Shown here piece after piece: positions 36,622 through 44,735 of a stretch of DNA of 60,000 nt (positions are counted from its first letter, which is position 1; each line of letters opens with the position of its first letter). The stretch comes from Nematostella vectensis (Eukaryota > Cnidaria > Anthozoa > Actiniaria > Edwardsiidae). The stretch spans positions 9,698,515-9,758,514 of the forward strand of contig NC_064048.1 in the NCBI RefSeq assembly GCF_932526225.1, given 5' to 3'. The notes under the pieces were generated by a model. That model had not been told where the DNA came from. It saw nothing but the letters and a program-made list of their open reading frames with translations, and did no database searches. The translations under genes and the position numbers were made by a program.

Positions 36622-39600
36622 TTAAGGATTTTTGCTGATTTCTAATCTAATCTTCTCCTGGTCCATTTTCTCATCAGTCATTCCGTAATTTCCCCTCATT
36701 GCACCTGCAAAAATAATGATAGTTGCAGTTAAGTAAGTGATACCTTTCTGCATTTCTCGCACTGTTGTGAATTACCATAAATTATCTGCATCTTGTTGCT
36801 GGTCCTTCCCTTCCCCTTCAGTGTGCACCGCATGAGCTCTTCTTCGGTAAAGAGGTCTGACAGGAGCCTCTTCACCCCTTCCAGGGGCTTTGACAGATAT
36901 TTAATTTTCTGCTTTTGTTGTGACTGTAAAGAATAAATTGAACAATTAATTGAAAACAGCTAAAATCGGTGTATAAGCAATCAGGCGTGTATATAGTCTA
37001 TACGAGTTCTCTGTTCCGGTTAAATTGTTTGTTTTATGTTTTATCGACGTACCACTGGACTGGGCTGATCCTCTGCAGGAACATCTTTGTAAACCTATAA
37101 AAAATACAAAAAAAAAAAAACAATATTCTTTATGTGATAACAGCGGAGAGGACTATTACAATGTGCAAAAACCGCACAGTCACAGCCTTTAAAAAATCCA
37201 AAACTACTTGCTGATAGTGTTACATTCACTGCATTCGGCTACTAATATATGATACATAATTAACAAAATCATAAAATCCAAGCCGGGCACGAGAAAAGTA
37301 CCGAATTTGAATTTGTGCCTAAATATTTCCTATGTTTGAGAGCCAAATTCCTCATATCCAGGGAGTGGATTCAGAATACCGAAGCCGCCGTAGTGATGGT
37401 GATGGTGATGGTGATGGTGATGGTGATGGTGATGGTGATGGTGATGGTGATGGTGATGGTGATGGTGATGGTGATGGTGAGTTTACACCGTGTGATTATG
37501 CTGAAGTTTTGTTTCTGTGGGGTTTACTTTATGTTATATGTTTCATATAGGTGTAGGGTCCATAGAAGAGTGCTCGATACACAGGGTATAGAGTTGGATA
37601 TTATATTTATATATATTTATTCACTTATTTTATCAGTCTTTGTTCTTTAAAAAAAACAAATAAATAAATAACATGCCAAGCCCTTTTGCAATATCATTTT
37701 CTTAGAGGGCTTTCAAAACAAACACTTTCAAAACCAGACATAACTTAGAGATCATTATCTTATACCCACAAGAAAGATTTGCACCTGTCTTCTAGTACTT
37801 GATATTCATTGAAATTTAAGGCGCAGACTTCCTGTTATTATGTTAGCCTTTTTTATCTATCTTAAAAGCTCTTTTACAAGGATTTAAAGATCACCTAATC
37901 CTATTAGATTAAAGAGGTTCCGATATCTCAATAAATCTAACATAAGAACATATTATACTTCTGTGCGTATCTTTCATTTTTACTAGTGGGCGTGTTTTGT
38001 ACATCAAGCACGAGGTCATAGCACACTATTGGAGTAAGATTTATAGAAATTTGAGGTGAGAGATTACGCATAATGCTAAGTAATGGTACACATTACCGAC
38101 TCAGCAAAGCTCGAATTTTGCGCGGAAATTTAAAAATTGTCGCAAACAGGAGCCTTTACAATGTAGTCTTATCTATCACCTTTGTGGTCTAGCAAGAAAG
38201 ATAACAAGTGTATGATTGGTCTACTTTTCGTAAAGTAGCCCCCCATAAACCTTATTTATGAAAAGAAACTAACCTATATCGAACATGTTATTTTTGTTAA
38301 TTACCACTTGTGCGATTAGCGGATGAAGATATATATTATTACAGTTAGAAAGCTCTAGATGAGGCTCTTGATAGTCTTTTACTCATACACTAAAAGACAA
38401 ACTTTGTTTATCATTTAAAATCGAGGGAAAACGCTAAGACTTTGCTTTATGGAAAATCCATGTTATTTTATTTCGGTTGGCGTTCACATTTTTCGTCGAG
38501 ACAAAACCATGCGATCAACTTAATTCCAAATTAATTTCTTTTTTAATTTAACATTCCCTTCGCTTTCTTATTTCTTCCCGTGAATTTTAGTTATTTTGAT
38601 ATCCTAATAGTTTTACCTAAGGGTTGAAGATCGACCCCTCGAGTATTATTTACTTTTCTATGGCGAGTTATTGCTTCTAAGATTTTCCTGTGTTTTTTTT
38701 TTATGGAATTCAATGATTCAAACTTGAAAACACGTGTTTCTTGAGGTTTCATTTCGCCGTAATTTCAATAATCGTATTTAAGTCTGTTTTTCCATCCATT
38801 TTGAATGAAAAAATGGCGTTTTAGTATGCGATAGATTTTGTCGTTCTTACAAATTGCTACGAGAACGAATGACAATTTTTTTTCCATATTGAAGATTTTG
38901 CAGTAGCATTAAATCAGAGTGGCTGTTTGTCATCTGAAATAAATAACTAACCATTTGTTATTAATGTGATAAAGCCTAGTCACATGAAGTTTCCAAATTT
39001 CATTTTCAACATTAAAATTTCCTCATTAATTATTCCCCATCAATCAAGTCACATTTAAGAAGCTGTATAATGTAAATTGTGTTTCGGAACCATTATTCGG
39101 AATTTGTGTTAAGGAACCATTATACTACATGCCCATGTTTGTGAACATTACATATTGAGAAAAGAGATGAGCTGCTTAGCAATAATGCTATAGGCAACAC
39201 ATAAAGATTTGTTGGTTGAATGGTGTTCACTCACCCGGAATGACCATTAAGTACTGTACCGTACATGTAGGGCTTCAAATTGAGAGCTTGCATCGCTAGA
39301 ACTTTCAGGTTTTTTACCTCTTGTTTAAGTTTAAGCACTTTGGACCAGACAAAAGCACTTAAAATTAAGCGCGTTTTGCCGGGACGATCGGGGTAATTAC
39401 CGCCCGGGTCTACAGTATCCTTAAGTGTTTACTTTACGTTACTTCTAGGTATATAACATTACATTAACACTAATATACTATTTTAGCAAAGTATTATCAA
39501 TTGTGTGAAGGTAAATTAACTAACAAAAACATTCACGTAAGGGATGCGAAGAATGCATTTAATATTCTGTGGATTTTCCTATTCTTATAATGTTACCTCG

Positions 39601-40583
39601 GTCAACGCTGTCGTTGCCTCCCTCAAGCAGCTCGTTTTCAAACTGCTTGCCTTGCGCTGTGAGTCTGAAATCCAAATAAAAAAACTGCAAGTCACTGTTG
39701 TACCGACCAAGTGATGGGCTCACTCATAGTACCTTTCACAGTTGTACGGCCCTAGAGGTGGGCTCCTATTGTCGTCCTATGACGTCCAACTGCTAATAAT
39801 TGCTCCGAGTTTTAGCACTGAAGTCATAATACAGAGGTGCTGCACGCTCTTACTTCTTACGGCCCGTTACAAAATAGAACGAAACGCCGTCGAGGTCTAC
39901 CGTCGCCCTGGGTTCAAATACTTCATGCTTTTATAAGAATGTACTCCGTAGTTTAGAACTGTAAAGCTGCTTGTGCTTCCAAACGTCCGCCACCAAAAGC
40001 AAGAGTATTTACAAATCACGGAGGAAAGAAATCCAAAATCGAGCCAGACAATGCCGCAAAAGATAATAGCATCGACGTTCCTCAAGAAACAAAAGCCAAT
40101 GCGAATGTGAGCATGAGGAGAAATACCGTAGGAACTCAGACTGAATACCCGAAATATTCTCTGCGCTACCGTTGCTTAGTTCTATTATTATATTAGAGAC
40201 CTTACGCAAGAACGGGACGGCATCAAGAATGGCGCGCGCGCTCACGAACTGCTCACACAACACGGCGTGTCGTCCGCGACGGCAAATCTAGAACGGCATT
40301 TTCCTATTTTCGCGTTCTACATGCGCTGTCAGGACGTCCTTGCGTAAGGTCTCTATTTTATAAAGTAAAACGATAAAAACAAAGAAGCCTAACTTCGACT
40401 TACCGAAGTTTTGCAACACTTCTGCCTCGTAAAGTCTTGGTGTGTTATCTGCTGCAATGCAATGAATACCACCGATACCAAACCACCCTGGCGCAAAACT
40501 TCACTTCCCCTGAGAACTGTTAACTCGCAACGATCCTCTGCGTTGTTCAGCCACTCCACAACAACAAATTTCTTGGAGATCAT
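36622..40583 (-). CDS. BEN-domain-like protein, five exons; first exon doubtful
   Basis: Minus-strand exons with matching phases: up to 40404 (first exon, within 40404-40583), 39597-39664, 37053-37094, 36776-36923, 36622-36704 (stop at 36622). The C-terminal part contains VKRLLSDLFTEEELMRCTLK and GAMRGNYGMTDEKMDQEKIR. This resembles a BEN domain, a DNA- and protein-binding module found in chromatin factors and in some viruses and transposons. In exon 1 the phase-consistent frame (LYEAEVLQNF) has a stop upstream, while the ATG-bearing frame (MISKKFVVVEWLNN) is shifted. Either a frameshift has damaged this copy or the first exon is shorter. The whole gene lies between the ends of the TA-flanked transposon, so it may be its cargo or own gene. 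Confidence 0.55.
37392..37480. repeat. Hexanucleotide microsatellite (GGTGAT)n
   Basis: About 14 perfect copies in an intron of the BEN-like gene. The VM- and DG-repeat ORFs over it are artefacts. Confidence 0.95.
37700..39590. other. Long intron or spacer without recognised features
   Basis: AT-rich DNA between exons 37053-37094 and 39597-39664 of the BEN-like gene. No further exon or repeat was supported. Confidence 0.4.
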
Positions 40584-40824
40584 TTTGATTTGATCACTAA
40601 AATTCGATAAAATTCCCTAAAATCACGGAGATTCGCTAAGAAAATGCAACCGGTACAATCCAACGAGAACCAGTACAAGTCGGCGACATCCCAGGCAGCC
40701 AGCAAGGGGTGAATGACGTATGCAAAATAGCGGATTCTGATTAGGTGATGTTGATTACAGAACGTAAGATAGTGTCATAACAAGCCGCACGCTCTTAACA
40801 ACGGAATTTTTGACCCCGGCCCCT

Positions 40825-40859
40825 GTGGAGATCGATGCTTTTTGAGCATCGATCTCCAC
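40825..40859. other. Perfect 15-bp hairpin
   Basis: GTGGAGATCGATGCT and AGCATCGATCTCCAC are separated by 5 bases. It lies about 240 bp upstream of the BEN-like gene start, inside the TA-flanked transposon. Role unknown. Confidence 0.6.
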
Positions 40860-41432
40860 GGGGAGCGTCGTAGGCTCGGCATTCCAGGTAACACTTCGAT
40901 CAACTAATCTCAATACCTGTCAGAAGAATGACAACAATAAAAGCAAAATGCAAAAGTTTGTATCATTTAAGGGCTTGATTCACAATGTTGATATAAGTCT
41001 ACAGCGGGCCGGAATTAATTTGGTTCTATATGATTATTTATGAGTTTCTTAATAACTGACCTTTACCCACGTGAACCTCGAAGGATATAGCGCAACATCA
41101 ATCAGAGGGAGGAAATAACCGAGTGAACAATTAGCGAAAAAAGGCAAAATTTGACGGGACAGAAACACTCATCGGGTGATAAAAATAAGCAAAAATATAA
41201 CTGGGCAAAAAACACTCGGGTGTTAATTAGCAAAAAAATATGACAGAGCAATTCTATGGCTATTCTATTCTATCAGGGGATCGCGTTTAAAACAAACAAA
41301 AAATATATTATGATCATTTTGAGATTCAATGTCCAATTCCACGGACGAATCACACCAGTTTTTGAAAAAAGCGCGCTGTTTTACTGTGTTTCAAACAAAA
41401 ACTTGACTTTACTAATTTGTGTGTTATTTATA

Positions 41433-41437
41433 AGTGA
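41433..41437. repeat. Target-site duplication AGTGA, left
   Basis: AGTGA immediately precedes the first base of the Polinton (AGTAGTAGGG) and is repeated at 58022-58026. Confidence 0.8.
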
Positions 41438-41584
41438 AGTAGTAGGGTTTTGGCGCAGCTGGCGCAACTTTTTGATCACCCCAAATTTCATTCCAAAAAT
41501 GGCGCAAAAGTCTCCGCACACCTCCGCCAAGCCTCGCGACCTGCGCATGCGCGAGCTTGCCAAAGATCTCTTGCACGACCACGC

Positions 41585-41812
41585 CCACCTGTCAATCACT
41601 TTGTCACGTGACGGCCACGCCCACCTGTCAATCATTTTGTCGAAAACCTGTCAATCACTTTGTCATGTGATAGCCACGCCCACCTGTCAATCATTTTGTC
41701 AAAAACCTGTCAATCATTTTGTCAAAAACCTGTCGATCACTTTGTAAAAAACCTATCAATCACTTTGTCACGTGACGGCCACGCCCACCTGTCAATCACT
41801 TTGTCACGTGTC
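41585..41812. repeat. Tandem TGATTGACAG array, left TIR
   Basis: Eight units of CCTGTCAATCACTTTGTCA type (reverse complement TGATTGACAGG); six keep CTGTCAATCA exactly. Interleaved are CACGTG and CCACGCCCACC blocks. Shorter than the 16-unit array at the right end. Confidence 0.85.
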
Positions 41813-41815
41813 GCG

Positions 41816-41838
41816 CCTAGGGGGAGCTCGAGAGGCTA
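41816..41838. repeat. Dispersed GC-rich palindromic repeat, copy A
   Basis: CCTAGGGGGAGCTCGAGAGG followed by CTA, at the inner edge of the left TIR. Confidence 0.7.
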
Positions 41839-41842
41839 TTCT

Positions 41843-41853
41843 GGTCTAAAGAC
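41843..41853 (+). promoter_or_regulatory. TTTAAAGA-type box of the first gene
   Basis: GGTCTAAAGAC lies 20 bases before the start codon of the 86-aa gene. It is a diverged form of the element-wide box. Confidence 0.55.
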
Positions 41854-41872
41854 GAATGGGGTCATAGATAAA

Positions 41873-42133
41873 ATGACATTAAAGACGGAGGTGAAGATTA
41901 AAAACGATGCGGCTACAGCCGGCGGTTGTCCGGTGCTGGAGGTGAATGTGAGTAACACTGCGGATGCGGGGCCTGAACACTGCTGTTGTGACGCTGATTA
42001 CTATGAAGACTCAGAATACGGAAGCTTCGACCCCGTTGGGTTTGTGGCCGGAGCGGCGACAATTGTCCTCGGTGTTTTAGCAATGTTAGTCTCCATGCCA
42101 CGGTATGGCGAAAAAAGATGGGTGAGATACTAG
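41873..42133 (+). CDS. Small cysteine-containing membrane protein, 86 aa
   Basis: Not recognised as a known family. The start at 41873 is chosen because an ATG follows the promoter-like box GGTCTAAAGAC by about 20 bases, the same layout as the next genes; the longer open frame upstream is TIR repeat. The protein has an acidic N-terminal half with CCCD, then one hydrophobic segment (VGFVAGAATIVLGVLAMLVS, about residues 53-72) and a short basic tail, which suggests a single-pass membrane protein. It sits between the left TIR and a second copy of the TIR inner-edge sequence (42165-42209), so it may have been added by a recombination at the TIR edge. Confidence 0.55.
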   Translation: MTLKTEVKIKNDAATAGGCPVLEVNVSNTADAGPEHCCCDADYYEDSEYGSFDPVGFVAGAATIVLGVLAMLVSMPRYGEKRWVRY

Positions 42134-42164
42134 TCCACAGATGTGGTGTGGAGACTTTAGACCC

Positions 42165-42209
42165 CACCTAGGGGGAGCTCGAGGGGATAGCCTCTCAGCT
42201 TCACATCTG
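42165..42209. repeat. Dispersed palindromic repeat, copy B, with TIR-edge tail
   Basis: CACCTAGGGGGAGCTCGAGG, then GGATAGCCTCTCAGCTTCAC. The same block (AGCTGAGAGGCTAGCCTC) closes the right TIR at 57362-57395, next to the polymerase promoter. The TFIIB and polymerase upstream regions are therefore homologous. Confidence 0.8.
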
Positions 42210-42224
42210 AAAAGCCTTTGAAAA

Positions 42225-42240
42225 GTGGTTTAAAGACATG
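42225..42240 (+). promoter_or_regulatory. GTGGTTTAAAGACATG box of the TFIIB-like gene
   Basis: Identical to the box before polymerase B (57321-57340, other strand). The ATG inside it is out of frame with the TFIIB-like ORF, which favours the next ATG (42255) as the start and the box as promoter or transcript start. Confidence 0.75.
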
Positions 42241-42254
42241 AACAGTCTAATAAA

Positions 42255-43181
42255 ATGGAGGAACGAACAGTTGAACGCACGGTTGAAGATCGGTCACCAC
42301 CACCATATAATATCCCCGGCGGACCGGTGCCTGAGATTGACGTCCCCACCCTCATGCCGGAATTTGCACTGTTTGACCGAGCCCTCACCGAATACGAGAC
42401 TAGTAGAGCCTCCTTGGGAGACGAGGATAGTAGTAACACCCTTTGCAATCATGACGACCTAGTCACAGAAGACGGGGTCACTAGTTGCTTAGAGTGCGGG
42501 GAACAGATGCAGCGCGTGATCGCGCACGAAAGGGAATGGGGTTTTTACGGACATTCCGACGGCAAACGGTCTTCGGATCCAAGTCGGGTCCAGGTACGTA
42601 GGTCTGAGGATAGAAATATTGACAAGGATGTGGAGAACATGGGTTTTAGCGGGGTAATTGTAGCCAAAGCTAACGAGATATACACTCAGGTGACGAAAGG
42701 CCAGATTTTTCGCGGCGACCCACGGAAGGCGATCGTCTTTGCGTGTATCTACTACGCCTACAAGATGTCTGGTAAGTGTCAGACACCGAAAACCTTGATG
42801 GAAACTTTTGGATTGAGCAGGAAGAGTTGCCTTAAGGGTCTAAAAATCTTCAGTATTAACATGCCTAAAGATTACTTACTACACGGAACGTCTCCCACCG
42901 TCGTGGACCACATTCGCGATGTGATGGATAGATTCTCGGCGTCCCCCGCACAGAAGGGAGAGGTGGTCCAGCTCTACTACAGATCTAAGAACCGCTCGTC
43001 TGAGTTGAATCGCGCTCGCCCACAATCCTTTGCGGTCGCTTTAACCTATTACTGGGTACGGCTAAAGGGGGTCGATATTACACTTAAAAAATTCTCCGAA
43101 AGGACGGGCGTCTCCGAGTTAACCATCAGTAGGAAAGCGAGAGAAGTGGCCACAGTCCTGGGTACGCCTGGTGTGGTATGA
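42255..43181 (+). CDS. TFIIB-like transcription initiation factor, 308 aa
   Basis: TFIIB bridges RNA polymerase II and promoter-bound TBP. Homologues are known from large eukaryotic DNA viruses and are unusual in Polintons. Seen here: a zinc-ribbon with C64, H66, C78 and C81 (CNH then CLECGE); a basic linker with RSSDPSRVQ and NIDKDVENMGF resembling the B-reader/linker segment; and two cyclin-like repeats, the first around YTQVTKGQIFRGDPRKAIVF, the second ending in FSERTGVSELTISRKAREV. The order ribbon, linker and two cyclin folds is that of TFIIB. The N-terminus (GPVPEIDVPTLMP, 23-35) matches residues 78-90 of polymerase B, also at DNA level. The gene is preceded by the element-wide box and followed by a hairpin. 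Inference: it activates the element's own TTTAAA promoters. Confidence 0.85.
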   Translation: MEERTVERTVEDRSPPPYNIPGGPVPEIDVPTLMPEFALFDRALTEYETSRASLGDEDSSNTLCNHDDLVTEDGVTSCLECGEQMQRVIAHEREWGFYGHSDGKRSSDPSRVQVRRSEDRNIDKDVENMGFSGVIVAKANEIYTQVTKGQIFRGDPRKAIVFACIYYAYKMSGKCQTPKTLMETFGLSRKSCLKGLKIFSINMPKDYLLHGTSPTVVDHIRDVMDRFSASPAQKGEVVQLYYRSKNRSSELNRARPQSFAVALTYYWVRLKGVDITLKKFSERTGVSELTISRKAREVATVLGTPGVV

Positions 43182-43185
43182 TATT

Positions 43186-43209
43186 TCCTGATTTCCAGAG
43201 AAATCAGGA
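43186..43209 (+). terminator. Hairpin after the TFIIB-like gene
   Basis: TCCTGATTT and AAATCAGGA form a perfect 9-bp stem with a 6-base loop, starting 4 bases after the stop codon. A candidate 3'-end signal, by analogy with the hairpin-directed 3' ends known in mimiviruses and their virophages. Confidence 0.5.
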
Positions 43210-43272
43210 TTTCCAGAAAACTGTCAGTTCGGAGTAGATGTGAATTAACACGTCTAAAAAAATTCGAAAAAA

Positions 43273-43288
43273 GTGGTTTAAAGACGTG
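43273..43288 (+). promoter_or_regulatory. GTGGTTTAAAGACGTG box of the ankyrin gene
   Basis: The element-wide box, 14 bases before the start codon. Here GTG replaces the ATG seen in three sister copies, so the ATG in the box is not needed for translation. Confidence 0.75.
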
Positions 43289-43302
43289 GATGTAATAACA
43301 AA

Positions 43303-44127
43303 ATGGATATGCAAAGTGCTGGAAGTCTTACAAATCTCACCGTGGAGGATCAAGCCGCCACCTTAGCGAGGTGGGGAGCCGCAGACTTTGACGCCGTTAT
43401 GGAGCGCGCGGCGTGGGAGGGGTGCGTCGAGACCGTGAGGTTGTGTAAGAGTTGGGGTGCGACGGATTTCGAAAAGCCGATGGTCAGGGCCGCAATGAAC
43501 GGCCACACCGAGATCGTTAAGATGTGTTGTGAGTCGGGCGCCTGTGACTTCGTGTATCCAGCGTCCATGGCCGCGAAAGGCGGGCACGTAGAGGTTTTGA
43601 AGGTGATGGGTGAGTATTGTGCCGACGGAGGAGAGGCCATGACTGAGGCCATGGGTGCTGCGGCGGCGGAAGGTCAGGTGGGGGTTGTTGAGTTGTTGAT
43701 AGATCTAGGTGCCGATGTCGATGTCGGTTGGGCCACCGCCGAGGCGGCGTACAATGGGCACGTTGAGGTTCTAAAGCTGCTGAGAGAAAACTTCAGCGAG
43801 TTTGATCCGGACTGTGCTATAACACCGGCCACCGAATCTGGAAACCTCGAGATTGTGAGGTTTTGCTTGGAGTGGGGCGCGACCGATCTCGTTGTACATA
43901 TGAGTTACGCGCGATTCTTGGGTCTACACGAAATTGTCGCGGTGCTACGTGCGGCGTGGAGGTGGGGTCTCGTGCATGAGGAGCTCCCGGAGAAGCTACA
44001 CAAGGTGAGATTCCGTAGAAAGCTGGAGGACGAACTAATGCCAGTAGCTTGGCATCCTGACAGGTTTTGGGATTGGTGCATGGATGAGCAAGAGAAGGAA
44101 ACGTTGGAAGAGTGTTTCGCCAGGTAG
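43303..44127 (+). CDS. Ankyrin-repeat protein, giant-virus type, 274 aa
   Basis: Six to seven degenerate ankyrin repeats fill residues 15-215 (for example AAMNGHTEIVKMCCESGA, AAKGGHVEVLKV, AAYNGHVEVLKLL, ATESGNLEIVRFCLEWGA). The C-terminus reads VAWHPDRFWDWCMDEQEKE, a tail type I associate with ankyrin proteins of large DNA viruses of protists. Such proteins usually bind host proteins; the target here is unknown. GC content is visibly higher than in the minus-strand late genes, which suggests a separate origin. It is the third gene of the plus-strand module and shares its promoter box. Confidence 0.85.
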   Translation: MDMQSAGSLTNLTVEDQAATLARWGAADFDAVMERAAWEGCVETVRLCKSWGATDFEKPMVRAAMNGHTEIVKMCCESGACDFVYPASMAAKGGHVEVLKVMGEYCADGGEAMTEAMGAAAAEGQVGVVELLIDLGADVDVGWATAEAAYNGHVEVLKLLRENFSEFDPDCAITPATESGNLEIVRFCLEWGATDLVVHMSYARFLGLHEIVAVLRAAWRWGLVHEELPEKLHKVRFRRKLEDELMPVAWHPDRFWDWCMDEQEKETLEECFAR

Positions 44128-44175
44128 ACGTCGGCCGGCTAGGAGGGTGAGTATCGAAGCGTAAAAAAATGAAAA

Positions 44176-44191
44176 GTGATTTAAGGACATG
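44176..44191 (+). promoter_or_regulatory. GTGATTTAAGGACATG box of the Cys/His-repeat gene
   Basis: The element-wide box with one change (AAGGAC for AAAGAC). The following leader ACCGGTTTGATAGAAATGG is nearly identical to that of polymerase B. Confidence 0.7.
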
Positions 44192-44536
44192 ACCGGTTTG
44201 ATAGAAATGGAGAACCAAACGGTGAAAGACTCGAAAGTATCCCCCGTAAAGCGAACAACGGATTATAAGTGTCTTCATGGCAGAGTGAAATATTATTGCA
44301 AAGATTGTCACGGATCGCAAATCTGCCCTCACAACCGGAGAAAAACGCGATGCAGAGAATGTAACGGCGGTAGCATTTGTGAGCACAGACGAGCAAGATA
44401 TGTCTGTAAAGACTGCGAGGGGAAAGGGATGTGTGAACACGGCAAACAGAGACCCTTTTGTAAGTTATGCGGAGGGTCTCAAATATGCGAACACGATAGA
44501 CAAAAACACCATTGCAGAACGTGTAACGGAAATTAA
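44189..44536 (+). CDS. Five-repeat Cys/His zinc-binding protein, 115 aa
   Basis: Residues 28-112 are five exact 18-residue repeats of the pattern C-x-H-x6-C-x2-C (C28/H30/C37/C40, C46/H48/C55/C58, C64/H66/C73/C76, C82/H84/C91/C94, C100/H102/C109/C112), with repeats such as ICEHRRARYVCKDCEG. Each repeat can bind one zinc. Similar arrays are common in giant-virus and some fungal genomes (from memory), where their role is unknown. The first 14 residues (MTGLIEMENQTVKD) match the polymerase B start (MAGLIEMENLKVKD), so promoter and leader were copied together. The start may instead be the second ATG (44207). A strong hairpin follows (44551-44579). Confidence 0.8.
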   Translation: MTGLIEMENQTVKDSKVSPVKRTTDYKCLHGRVKYYCKDCHGSQICPHNRRKTRCRECNGGSICEHRRARYVCKDCEGKGMCEHGKQRPFCKLCGGSQICEHDRQKHHCRTCNGN

Positions 44537-44550
44537 CATTGACCCACTCA

Positions 44551-44579
44551 GTTTTGTAACGCGTCTCACGTTACAAAAC
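44551..44579. terminator. Strong hairpin between convergent gene blocks
   Basis: GTTTTGTAACG and CGTTACAAAAC form a perfect 11-bp stem with a 7-base loop. It lies 15 bases after the plus-strand module ends and on the downstream side of the minus-strand genes, so it could end transcription from both directions. Confidence 0.6.
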
Positions 44580-44735
44580 ACATACATTCCTAATCACCCT
44601 AACAACTAGCGATTCTGAAAATAGGTTTCGTATTTACATTGAGAGTTCGCGGTCGCCAGGGTGGTCTGGTATGCACACGTGGACAGGTATTGTCTTCTTG
44701 CGGTACGTCACATCCGTCCACATGCACCCCGCATG

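Larger units (their letters stand above)
41438..41838. repeat. Polinton terminal inverted repeat, left
   Basis: Outer part: AGTAGTAGGG, TGGCGCAGCTGGCGCAAC, CCTCCGCCAAGC and GACCTGCGCATGCGCGAG. The inner part is a tandem array (41585-41812). It ends in the GC-rich block CCTAGGGGGAGCTCGAG. Mirrors 57364-58021. Confidence 0.9.

Noticed and set aside
37315-37650. ORFs with VMVM or DGDG repeats
   Set aside because: Translation of the (GGTGAT)n microsatellite inside an intron.
41256-41872. Long plus-strand frame over the left TIR upstream of the 86-aa gene
   Set aside because: It is the tandem TIR array read in frame (CHVIATPTCQS-type peptides); the gene start was placed after the promoter box instead.
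43350-44440. Antisense ORFs of 100 and 207 residues opposite the ankyrin and Cys/His genes
   Set aside because: High-GC shadow frames of well-supported plus-strand genes.
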